Positions 32,457-39,414 of a stretch of DNA of 39,414 nucleotides are shown here, piece after piece (the first letter of the stretch is position 1; each line of letters begins with the position of its first letter). The notes below the pieces were generated by a model. The model saw only the letters and a list, made by a program, of their open reading frames with translations, had not been told where the DNA came from and did not search any database. The stretch comes from Mycobacterium sp. Marseille-P9652. Its GTDB lineage: Bacteria > Actinomycetota > Actinomycetes > Mycobacteriales > Mycobacteriaceae. The stretch spans positions 1 through 39,414 of the forward strand of contig NZ_CACRUY010000049.1 in the NCBI RefSeq assembly GCF_902652685.1, written 5' to 3'. The position numbers and the translations under genes are program-made.

Positions 32457-32573
32457 GGTTACCGCGAAGTAAGTTTCTGGCCGGTAACCGGCAGCAGAGA
32501 GCTCATGGGCCCACGCACGCTTGTGCCCGGCCTTATTGCGCTCACGCCCAAAAAAGGGTGACCACCGGTCACC
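32457..32573. repeat. Two inverted repeats upstream of PE array gene 2
   Basis: GGTTACCG (32457-32464) pairs with CGGTAACC (32482-32489), and GGTGACC (32557-32563) pairs with GGTCACC (32567-32573) across a 3-nt loop. The second lies 28 bp before the ATG. GGTCACCG followed by TCGAGGAG also occurs before PE array gene 1 (30854-30878), so the two upstream regions share ancestry. The remaining bases of the 307-bp gap (32295-32601) show nothing further. Confidence 0.5.
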
Positions 32574-32601
32574 GCACGAATTGCTCGAGGAGAGGGTGGA
32601 C

Positions 32602-34128
32602 ATGTCGTATGTGATCGCGACGCCGGATCTGGTCGAGAGCGCGGCCAACAATCTTGCGGGTATCCGTTCGTCGCTGGCCGAGGCCGCGGCGACCGCGGCG
32701 GGTCCCACGACCGGGATCGCGACCGCGGCTCAGGACGAGATATCGATCGCGATCGCGTCGCTGTTCGGCAACGTCGGACAGGAGTTCCAGGCGCTGAGCG
32801 CCCAAGCGCAGGGTTTTCACCAGCAGTTCGTGGAGTTGATGAACGCCGGCGCGGGTGCCTACGCGAGCGCTGAGGCCGCCAACGCCGGGCAGGCCTTGCT
32901 GGGTGGTGCCGTTGGCGGCGAGATTCAGGTTGGCGCGCAAGCGATTTCGAACGCCATTGCCGACGCCCCGATTACGCTCGGGACGCTGTCAACCGGCGGG
33001 GTGTCCGCGTTGGCCGGCGGTGTCAGCTCCTTCGGCAGCGCGGTTGCCGCGCCGTATCAAGCGCTCGTGGTCAATACGGCCACCAACCTGCAGGCCATCA
33101 ATGCGACGTTCTCGGCCAACCCGTTCCCGTTCCTGCACCAGCTCGCCGCAAACCAGGCGGTCTACGCGCACACGATCGCCTCGTCGATCGCCACCGGGAT
33201 TCAGAACCTCCCCGTCGAGTTGGCGAACCTGCCGGCCACAGTCCAGACCGGCGTTCAGGCTCTGTCGACCCTCGACCCGGGCGCTCTGTTGCAGCAGTTC
33301 GTCAGCACTCAGACCGGCTACGCCCAGACCGTCGTCACCTCGCTGCAAGCGGCGGGCCAGGACTTGATCACGGGAGTTCAGACGCTGCCGACGGGCTTCC
33401 AGACCGCCTTCGGCGACCTCCTCGTGGGCGACAACGGCGGCGCCTACGCCGCCGTGAACACCGCGCTCGTCAACGCGTTCCTGCCCGGCTTCCAGCCGGT
33501 CACGGTGGAGCTTGGTGGGACGACGCCGGTTCCGGTGGTCCCGCTCGGCCCGCTCGGAGACCTCGCGCCGGTTCTCACCATCCCAGGGCAGATGGCGCAG
33601 AACTTCACCAATCTGCTGCCCGCCGGCTCGATCCCCGCCCAGATCGCACAGAACTTCACCAACGTCGTCAACACGCTCACGAATTTCGGGACGACGGTGA
33701 CCGGCTCTTTGGTGCTTTCCTTCGGGCTGCCTCTGCAGCTGGTCTTCGATTCGGTGGGAATGCCGATCAACACGCTGGCCGCGCTGAATTCGAGTTCGGT
33801 GGCGTTCGTGAGTGCCGTGCAAGCGGGAAACGCATCGGCGGCAGCCGCCGCGCTCTTGGACGCCCCGGCCTACGCCGCCAACGCCTTCCTGAACGGCCAG
33901 ACGTATATCGCGCTGCCCGAGCTCACCTCCAACATCACCATTGGAGGCTTCCCGCTGGGCCAGCTCGTCGCGTCGGCCGAATTGCCCGTCGGCGGGCTGC
34001 TCACGCCGCTGAACCCCGTCGTCCTCAACCCAGGTGGCCCGATATTCGGGACGCCGATCGGCGGCTTCATTCCCGGATTGCTGAGCTTCGGCTCGCAACT
34101 CGCGGCGGCAATCACACCGGTGACTTAG
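32602..34128 (+). CDS. PE family protein (array gene 2, 508 aa)
   Basis: The PE domain begins MSYVIATPDLVESAANNLAG and ends YASAE, the YxxxE motif. After a hinge of about 45 residues the middle domain starts with APYQALVVNTATNLQAIN; the block GTTGCCGCGCCGTATCAAGC is the same in gene 1. It has two helical units (NPFPFLHQLAANQAVYAHTI; LLQQFVSTQTGYAQTVVTSL) and the twin motif AQNFTNLLP / AQNFTNV near 329-355. The C-terminal domain (about 370-508) shows SVGMPINTLAAL, LLDAPAYAANAFLNGQ and GGLLTPLNP. GAGGAGAGGGTGG precedes ATG 32602. It is a close paralogue of gene 1 with a slightly longer hinge. Function unknown; a surface or secreted role is inferred from the PE domain. Confidence 0.88.
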   Translation: MSYVIATPDLVESAANNLAGIRSSLAEAAATAAGPTTGIATAAQDEISIAIASLFGNVGQEFQALSAQAQGFHQQFVELMNAGAGAYASAEAANAGQALLGGAVGGEIQVGAQAISNAIADAPITLGTLSTGGVSALAGGVSSFGSAVAAPYQALVVNTATNLQAINATFSANPFPFLHQLAANQAVYAHTIASSIATGIQNLPVELANLPATVQTGVQALSTLDPGALLQQFVSTQTGYAQTVVTSLQAAGQDLITGVQTLPTGFQTAFGDLLVGDNGGAYAAVNTALVNAFLPGFQPVTVELGGTTPVPVVPLGPLGDLAPVLTIPGQMAQNFTNLLPAGSIPAQIAQNFTNVVNTLTNFGTTVTGSLVLSFGLPLQLVFDSVGMPINTLAALNSSSVAFVSAVQAGNASAAAAALLDAPAYAANAFLNGQTYIALPELTSNITIGGFPLGQLVASAELPVGGLLTPLNPVVLNPGGPIFGTPIGGFIPGLLSFGSQLAAAITPVT

Positions 34129-34282
34129 GAGCTGACGGCGGAAGCTCGGATTGCTTCGATTTCCCCGCCACGCCGAGACGGCACAAACCGCGAAATTACT
34201 GCGCAAAGAACGCGGTGTTATTAGGCTGCAGAATGCCTCGATGACCATCGGGCAACCGTCGTAATGGAGCGATGGGGCTGAG

Positions 34283-36109
34283 ATGTCGTTTCTCTTCGCT
34301 GTGCCCGAAGAAGTGCAGGCGGCTGCGCAGAATTTGGCGGGGATTCGCGACTCCATGGCCGAGGCCTCTGCGGCGGCCGCCACGCCGACGGCCAGTGTGG
34401 CCGCGGCGGCCGAAGACCAGGTGTCGACGGGAGTTGCGGCCTTTTTTGGCGCCTTCGGTCAGGAATATCAGGTCATCAGCGCCCAGGTGCAATCTTTCCA
34501 CGAGCAGTTCGTGAATATGTTGAGTGCGGGGGGCGCGGCATATCTCAGCACCGAGGTGGCCAACGCCGAGCAGAATTTGTTGAATGGGGCACCAGCCCAG
34601 GGTTTGCTCAATTCGGTCGGCGGAGCTGTTTCGGAAATGGGCGAGGGCGTCAGCGGACTTGCCTCCGGCACGACCGCGGCCGCCGGCATCCCGCTGCTCG
34701 GCGGTGGGGGACTGCTGAGCCCGATCCTCAGCGGCGGCAGCGGCACGGTTCTCGGCGGCGGGGCGACATTCGGGTCGCTACTCGGGGGACTGAGCAGCGG
34801 CTCCGTCACGCAGGGCGTCACCGGCATCGTTGCCGCCCTGCAGAACGGCACGGCGGCATCGCTCTTCTCCGGCCAGCTCGGGCCGAGCCTGCAGGGCCTG
34901 TCGGCGCAGATCGCCGCTCTGCCAACGATGTTGCAGTCGTATGCGGGCGGCCTTGGCCCCAGCCTGCTTCACGCCGGCGCCAGCACCGGCAACGCCGCGG
35001 GACCGTATCAGACGCTGTTAGACCACACGCTCGCCAATCTGCAGCTACTGCGCGGTTCGCTCGCCGCCAATCCGGCGCCGTTCCTGCACCAGTTCATTGC
35101 GAACGCGACGGGATACGCGAACACCATCGCCGCGGATCTTCAATACGTCATCCAGAACTTCCCCGCTCTATTGGCCGGGTTGCCGGCGAACATCCAAGCC
35201 GCGATCCAGGCCTTACTCGCGTTCAACCCGGGGCCGTACGTCCAGCAGTTCATCCAGAACCAGATGATGTACGCCCACATCATCGCGACGTCGCTGCAGA
35301 GCGCGGGTAGTGACTTCCTCAGCGGTCTGCAAGGACTGCCGGCGGCCTTCCAGGCGGCCTACCAAGCGCTGCTGACGGGAGACATCGGCGGCGCGTTCTC
35401 CGACATCAGCCAAGGCTTGCTCAATCTCTTCATAACCGGCGTCGATGTGACCAGTACGGGCAGCATCAGTCCTATCTTCGGTGGCACGATCCTCGCCTCG
35501 GTGACGCCGACCGGCACCATCGGCGACCTGCTGCCGATCCTCACCATTCCGGGCATGCGGGCGCAGAATTTCACCAACCTGCTGCCCACGGGTTCCATCC
35601 CCGCGCATATCTCCCAGAACTTCACCAACGTGATCAACACGCTCACGGACACGTCCCTGACCGCAACCATCAAAGCCGGGTCATTCCTCAGCAACCTTTC
35701 CCTCACTGCCACCGCCGGGTTGCCGGTGGCTCTGACGATTGAAGCGCTGGGGGCACCGTTCAACGCGGTGAACGCTTTTGCCGGCAGTGCCTCGCAATTC
35801 GTGGGCCAGCTGCAGACCGGAGATTTCGGCGGCGCGATCACCACGCTGGTCGACGCTCCGGCTTTGGTCACCGACGCTTTCCTGAACGGGCAATCGACGC
35901 TGCCGATCACGTTCGACGTTGGCGGATTGCCCGCCACGTTGAACCTTCCGATGAATGGCCTGCTGGCGCCGGTGACCCCCTACACCGCGGCTGTGAATAT
36001 CGGTGGTGGCGCGATCACGCTTCCCGTCGGGGGAACGCCCATCAGTGGACTGGCGACCGGGCTATCGGTTTACGCGCCCGCGCAGTTGGCGTCCGCAATT
36101 GCGCCGTAA
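34283..36109 (+). CDS. PE family protein (array gene 3, 608 aa)
   Basis: The PE domain begins MSFLFAVPEEVQAAAQNLAG and ends YLSTE. The next 130 residues are a Gly/Ser/Leu-rich insert (for example GIPLLGGGGLLSPILSGGSG) missing from genes 1 and 2. The shared middle domain follows: GPYQTLLDHTLANLQLL, NPAPFLHQFIANATGYANTI, NPGPYVQQFIQNQMMYAHII, then AQNFTNLLP / SQNFTNV near 426-452. The C-terminal domain is as in the others (IEALGAPFNAVNAF, VDAPALVTDAFLNGQ, NGLLAPVTP). GGGGCTGAG before the ATG is a weak binding site. The 154-bp gap before it (34129-34282) contains AT-rich bits but no clear promoter. Confidence 0.87.
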   Translation: MSFLFAVPEEVQAAAQNLAGIRDSMAEASAAAATPTASVAAAAEDQVSTGVAAFFGAFGQEYQVISAQVQSFHEQFVNMLSAGGAAYLSTEVANAEQNLLNGAPAQGLLNSVGGAVSEMGEGVSGLASGTTAAAGIPLLGGGGLLSPILSGGSGTVLGGGATFGSLLGGLSSGSVTQGVTGIVAALQNGTAASLFSGQLGPSLQGLSAQIAALPTMLQSYAGGLGPSLLHAGASTGNAAGPYQTLLDHTLANLQLLRGSLAANPAPFLHQFIANATGYANTIAADLQYVIQNFPALLAGLPANIQAAIQALLAFNPGPYVQQFIQNQMMYAHIIATSLQSAGSDFLSGLQGLPAAFQAAYQALLTGDIGGAFSDISQGLLNLFITGVDVTSTGSISPIFGGTILASVTPTGTIGDLLPILTIPGMRAQNFTNLLPTGSIPAHISQNFTNVINTLTDTSLTATIKAGSFLSNLSLTATAGLPVALTIEALGAPFNAVNAFAGSASQFVGQLQTGDFGGAITTLVDAPALVTDAFLNGQSTLPITFDVGGLPATLNLPMNGLLAPVTPYTAAVNIGGGAITLPVGGTPISGLATGLSVYAPAQLASAIAP

Positions 36110-36242
36110 CAGTCGCGCACCGTCATCGCGTCGAAAGCACGGGTTTGGGCCAGTCAATTGTTGCGTTGCATTAATGAATCAATTGCATGCGACGCGAAAC
36201 AACGATGAGACGGATTTCCCACACCCTTTGCGAGGTATCGCT

Positions 36243-36248
36243 TACCCT
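36243..36248 (+). promoter_or_regulatory. Candidate -10 element before PE array gene 4
   Basis: TACCCT in the context CTTACCCT, the same octamer as the cyclase promoter at 25361-25368. It would give a leader of about 49 nt with GGGAGACGAAG before ATG 36304. The rest of the gap 36110-36303 is AT-rich and holds two TTGCAT copies. Confidence 0.35.
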
Positions 36249-36303
36249 CGGCTGACCTCGATGCCTTATCGGGTGCCATAAATGAGCCGATGGGAGACGA
36301 AGA

Positions 36304-37362
36304 ATGGATTTCGTCGTCGCAGTACCGGAGTTGGTCACGTCGGCCGCACAGGATTTGGCCGGACTACATTCGACGCTGATCGAGTCGACCGCAGCCGCTG
36401 CCGGACCGACCACCGCTGTGGTGGCAGCGGCCCAGGACGAGGTGTCAGCGGGAATAGCGGCCCTTTTCGGCGCCCTTGGTCAGGAATACCAAGCGATCAG
36501 CGCGCAAGCGGCGACCTTCCATCAACAATTCGTCAACTTGTTGAACGCCGGCGCCGCCGCCTATGTGGGCACCGAGGCCGCCAACGCGGAGCAGGCCCTC
36601 CTCGGCGCGCTGACCGCGCCCGCGGCGACGGCCCCCGCCGGGGCGGCTGCTGTCACCGACCCGATCGGCGGGGCTTTCGGCGCGTACTCAAGTCTCTTTT
36701 CCAACACCTCCACGAACATGCAAATCCTCGGAAGAAGTTGGGCGACAGGCACATTGCCAGCGATGTTCCAAGCGTTCGGCAGCCAGTTCAATATGCCGCT
36801 GGCATTCTTCACGGCGCTGCAGACGGGGAACGTGCTGCCCGTCGTGTCCCAGACGCAAAGTCTGGCGCTGGGCTCCGCGAACCTCCTGCAGGAACTGACC
36901 GTTCCGGCCTGGGGGTCGCTCCCGTCCGTGACACCTACGGGAACCACTGTCGCGTTCGGTGTCGGTGTGCCGGAACTGTTGGCGTTCGAGGTGTTGGGTG
37001 CTCAAATCAACGCGACGACGGCGGCGGCGGGAAGCGCCGGAGCCTTCTTCGACGCGATCGCAAGCGGAAATCCGGTTGGAGCGGCGGTGGCCCTCTTCGC
37101 CGCGCCCGCCAATATCGCCAACGGGTTCCTCAACGGCGAACAAACCGTGGCGTTCAACCTGCCGCTGCCGGGACTGTCAGTGACCGCCCAGGTTCCCTTC
37201 TCGGGTCTGCTCGTACCTCTGCAGCCGTTCACCGCCACGGCGACGGTGCCGGGATCACCTCTGATGCAAACCGTCACTGTGACGGGACCGCCGGTTGGTG
37301 GCCTGATCCCAACCCTGGTCAACTATGTGCCGGAGTTGTTCGCGTCCGCGTTCACGACCTGA
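36304..37362 (+). CDS. PE family protein (array gene 4, 352 aa)
   Basis: The PE domain begins MDFVVAVPELVTSAAQDLAG and ends YVGTE. The long middle domain of genes 1-3 is absent; a different stretch of about 115 residues (SSLFSNTSTNMQILGRSWAT onward) joins the PE part to the shared C-terminal domain. That domain begins near 218 (FGVGVPELLAFEVLGAQINA) and continues AIASGNPVGAAVALFAAPA, GFLNGEQTVAF and SGLLVPLQP. It is closest in layout to PE17. GGGAGACGAAG precedes the ATG. Function unknown. Confidence 0.87.
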   Translation: MDFVVAVPELVTSAAQDLAGLHSTLIESTAAAAGPTTAVVAAAQDEVSAGIAALFGALGQEYQAISAQAATFHQQFVNLLNAGAAAYVGTEAANAEQALLGALTAPAATAPAGAAAVTDPIGGAFGAYSSLFSNTSTNMQILGRSWATGTLPAMFQAFGSQFNMPLAFFTALQTGNVLPVVSQTQSLALGSANLLQELTVPAWGSLPSVTPTGTTVAFGVGVPELLAFEVLGAQINATTAAAGSAGAFFDAIASGNPVGAAVALFAAPANIANGFLNGEQTVAFNLPLPGLSVTAQVPFSGLLVPLQPFTATATVPGSPLMQTVTVTGPPVGGLIPTLVNYVPELFASAFTT

Positions 37363-37793
37363 CCCCATGCACCGCGTGCTGACCGGCGAGCCTCGGCGAC
37401 GAATCGCCCCGTAGCGGCCGACGGCCGCAGACGAAGTTTCGCGGCTCATCGGGCGCCGAAGGCGGGTCTGCGGCCGGTTTTGACCCGATGCGGATGACGC
37501 GGCCCGGCGTGGCTACCGCACTTTCAGACGCCCGTCCTAAAATATTCCGCGAATTGCTTCCCAAAGGGGCAGCGGACCGCTATTTTCACTGTGAAGGATT
37601 TACGCGCTCCGTCCCCGCGAGGGCGCAAAGGCTCACCCACCACGAGCCAAAACCCTTCGCCCCCATAGCGACATAGCGACACCCCCTGCCGAAAACAATT
37701 GTTCTCGGTTAAATTCCCCACCCCGCCAATACGCTGAATTTGCGCCTGGACTCGGTGGGGGCTCAGTCGTTCATTTGTCGCGGGGAGATGAAC
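37363..37793. other. 431-bp gap before PE array gene 5
   Basis: No gene is seen on either strand. It holds a tandem octamer CATAGCGA twice (37664-37679), a 10-bp palindrome AACAATTGTT (37694-37703) and, just after, TAAATT (37709-37714) that could be a -10. The AT content rises towards the downstream gene. GGGGAGATG lies shortly before ATG 37794. Confidence 0.5.
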
Positions 37794-39414
37794 ATGTCTT
37801 TCGTTTTTGCTGTGCCCGACGCAATCGGGGGGGCAGCGCAGAATCTTGCGGGCATCCAGTCGTCGCTCGAGGACGTCACTCGAGCGATAGTGGCGCCGAC
37901 CACCGGGTTGGTGCCGGCGGCCCAGGACGAGGTGTCTACCGCGATCGCCGAACTGTTCGGCACCTTCGGCAAGGAATACCAGGCTCTCAGTGCCCAGGCG
38001 GCCGCGTTCCACAACGCGTTCGTTGACACATTGACCGCTGGGGTCGGCGCGTACACAGCCGCCGAGGCCACCAGCGCTGCGGTGCTCGGTGGCGGTGGTT
38101 CTCTGACGGCGGACATCGGTGCTGCCCTGGCCGGATTCGGTGCTTCGCTCAATGCATCGCTGTCGGCTGGGATCAACTCCAGCTTGGGGGCCGCGTTGGG
38201 CGGCACGCTTGAGACGCTGTTCGGCGCGGGCCTCGAGGGGGCAGCTCTGCAGACTGGCGGTCTCGTGCTGTCCGGCCTCGGTAATGGGTTGGTTCAGACG
38301 GGCAATGCGATTGTCCAAGCGGGCCTTGCCCTCGAAAACGCCGGCGCGACCATGTCGGTGCTTGGCGCCCAGCTGAGCGTCCAGGCGAACGCTGCGCTCA
38401 ACGCGCTCTTGAACGCCACGTTCGGCGTCGACATCAGCGCCTTGGTGAATGGCAATCTGGCCTTGCCGCCGTTGCCCGCGTTGCCGCCGTTCCCGGCGTT
38501 GCCGCCGTTCACCCCGCCGGGGTTGCCGACGTTCACGCTGCCGCCGTTCCCGGCGTTGCCGCCGTTCCCGGCGTTGCCGCCGTTCACTTTGCCGCCGTTG
38601 CCGGCGTTGCCGAACTTGGGTGCGGATATCACCGCGGCGATCAACGCGGTGGTTAATGCGGGGCTGCCGCCGTTTGCGTTGCCGCCGTTCACGTTGCCGG
38701 GGTTGCCGACGTTCACGCTGCCACCGTTCCCGGCGTTGCCGCCGTTCACCCTGCCGCCGTTGCCGGCGCTGCCCAACTTGGGTGCGGATATCACCGCGGC
38801 GATCAACGCGGTGGTTAATGCCGGCCTGCCGCCGTTCACGCTGCCGCCGTTCACGTTGCCGGGGTTGCCGACGTTCACGCTGCCGCCGTTCCCCGCGTTG
38901 CCGCCGTTCCCGGCGTTGCCGCCGTTCACCTTGCCGGCGTTGCCCAATTTGGGTGCGGATATCACCGCGGCGATTAACGCGGTGGTGAATGCGGGGCTGC
39001 CGCCGTTCCCGGCGTTGCCGCCGTTCACCTTGCCGGGGTTGCCGACGTTCACGCTGCCGCCGTTCCCGGCCCTGCCTCCGTTCCCGGCGTTGCCGCCGTT
39101 CACTTTGCCGCCGTTGCCGGCACTGCCCAACCTGGGTGCGGATATCACCGCGGCGATCAATGCGATGGTTAACGCGGGCCTGCCGCCGTTCCCGGCGTTG
39201 CCGCCATTTGCGTTGCCGCCGTTTGCATTGCCGCCGTTCACCCCGCCGGGGTTGCCGACGTTCACGCTGCCGCCGTTCCCGGCATTGCCGCCGTTCACCT
39301 TGCCGGCGCTGCCCAACTTGGGTGCGGACATTGTGGCCAACATCAACCTGGCGCTGACCGCGGCGTTGCCGGGGTTGCCCACGATCAACTTCACGCTGCC
39401 CGGGCTGCCGCCGT
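37794..39414 (+). CDS. PE protein with LPPF proline-rich repeats (array gene 5, partial)
   Basis: The frame is open from ATG 37794 to the window end (540 codons) and has no stop in view. Residues 1-95 are a normal PE domain: [32 protein letters not shown], and YTAAE as the YxxxE secretion motif. Residues 95-215 are Ala/Gly/Leu-rich and probably helical. From about 222 on the protein consists of hexapeptide-like repeats LPPF(P/T)(A/L) and relatives ([20 protein letters not shown]), broken by a spacer [17 protein letters not shown]. It lacks the C-terminal domain of its neighbours in the part visible. A rigid, extended, hydrophobic polyproline-like surface is a reasonable guess. GGGGAGATG precedes the start. 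I know no described PE subfamily with this repeat. Confidence 0.85.
   Translation, partial: MSFVFAVPDAIGGAAQNLAGIQSSLEDVTRAIVAPTTGLVPAAQDEVSTAIAELFGTFGKEYQALSAQAAAFHNAFVDTLTAGVGAYTAAEATSAAVLGGGGSLTADIGAALAGFGASLNASLSAGINSSLGAALGGTLETLFGAGLEGAALQTGGLVLSGLGNGLVQTGNAIVQAGLALENAGATMSVLGAQLSVQANAALNALLNATFGVDISALVNGNLALPPLPALPPFPALPPFTPPGLPTFTLPPFPALPPFPALPPFTLPPLPALPNLGADITAAINAVVNAGLPPFALPPFTLPGLPTFTLPPFPALPPFTLPPLPALPNLGADITAAINAVVNAGLPPFTLPPFTLPGLPTFTLPPFPALPPFPALPPFTLPALPNLGADITAAINAVVNAGLPPFPALPPFTLPGLPTFTLPPFPALPPFPALPPFTLPPLPALPNLGADITAAINAMVNAGLPPFPALPPFALPPFALPPFTPPGLPTFTLPPFPALPPFTLPALPNLGADIVANINLALTAALPGLPTINFTLPGLPP
38460..39414. repeat. Antisense-PGRS tandem repeat with higher-order units
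   Basis: The basic unit is about 18 bp (TTGCCGCCGTTCCCGGCG). TTGCCGCCG, which recurs more than ten times, is the exact reverse complement of the PGRS core CGGCGGCAA. Larger units are marked by the spacer codons for NLGADI, starting at 38613, 38775, 38946, 39129 and 39315; the unit lengths are 162, 171, 183 and 186 bp, all multiples of three. The last spacer is diverged ([11 protein letters not shown]). Such arrays are prone to slippage, recombination and assembly collapse. Confidence 0.85.

Noticed and set aside
30885-37362. PE-PPE pairs
   Set aside because: All array products start with PE domains; no PPE motif of about 180 residues was found in this region.
38460-39414. CRISPR array
   Set aside because: Repeats are contiguous, vary in length in multiples of three, lie in an open frame fused to a PE domain, and have no unique spacers or cas genes.

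Overview
The window is a GC-rich chromosomal segment from a slow-growing Mycobacterium. Gene order and protein sequence follow the M. tuberculosis H37Rv segment Rv1633 (uvrB) to Rv1650 (pheT) almost gene for gene. It is not M. tuberculosis itself: it has extra genes, and a run of PE genes occupies the place where H37Rv has PE_PGRS30. A relative of the M. avium complex is plausible, but the species cannot be fixed from the sequence. Family names rest on recalled sequence similarity; no database search was run.

Layout. (1) 1-3059: the 3' fragment of an unrecognised gene meets the N-terminal FHA part of an Rv1747-like gene across a suspicious C-rich stretch; a PknF-like receptor kinase diverges from the FHA gene. 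(2) 3120-13519: DNA repair and envelope genes: uvrB, an MFS exporter overlapping it by 4 bp, an inserted mgtC-like gene, the Rv1635c-type LAM mannosyltransferase, the cAMP-binding universal stress protein (Rv1636), a metallo-beta-lactamase-fold hydrolase (Rv1637c) and uvrA. (3) 13520-17134: an intergenic repeat cluster, then a tightly packed leftward operon (Rv1639c-type esterase, DUF6653 protein, 79-residue protein, HTH_42 winged-helix protein). (4) 17212-23065: lysX leftward; infC-rpmI-rplT-tsnR rightward behind a long structured leader. infC appears to start at ATC. (5) 23152-30747: Rv1645c (DUF2236), PE17, an Rv1647 adenylate cyclase, a rhomboid-like membrane protein, pheS-pheT and a terminator. 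(6) 30833-39414: five more PE genes in a row on the + strand with no PPE partner. Together with PE17, four of these five share one C-terminal domain, and three also share a long middle domain. The fifth, cut off by the window end, has a normal PE domain followed by a proline-rich LPPF-type repeat whose DNA is the classical PGRS core CGGCGGCAA read on the opposite strand.

How the parts relate. The core genes are housekeeping: nucleotide excision repair (uvrA, uvrB), translation (infC, rpmI, rplT, tsnR, pheST) and envelope building (lysX, mannosyltransferase). Several promoters place a TANNNT -10 element 6-8 nt before the start codon, as in leaderless mycobacterial mRNAs. The variable parts are the left edge, the mgtC-like insertion, the genes added around Rv1639c, and the PE array. 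The PE array, above all the last gene, is the best candidate for something not yet described.
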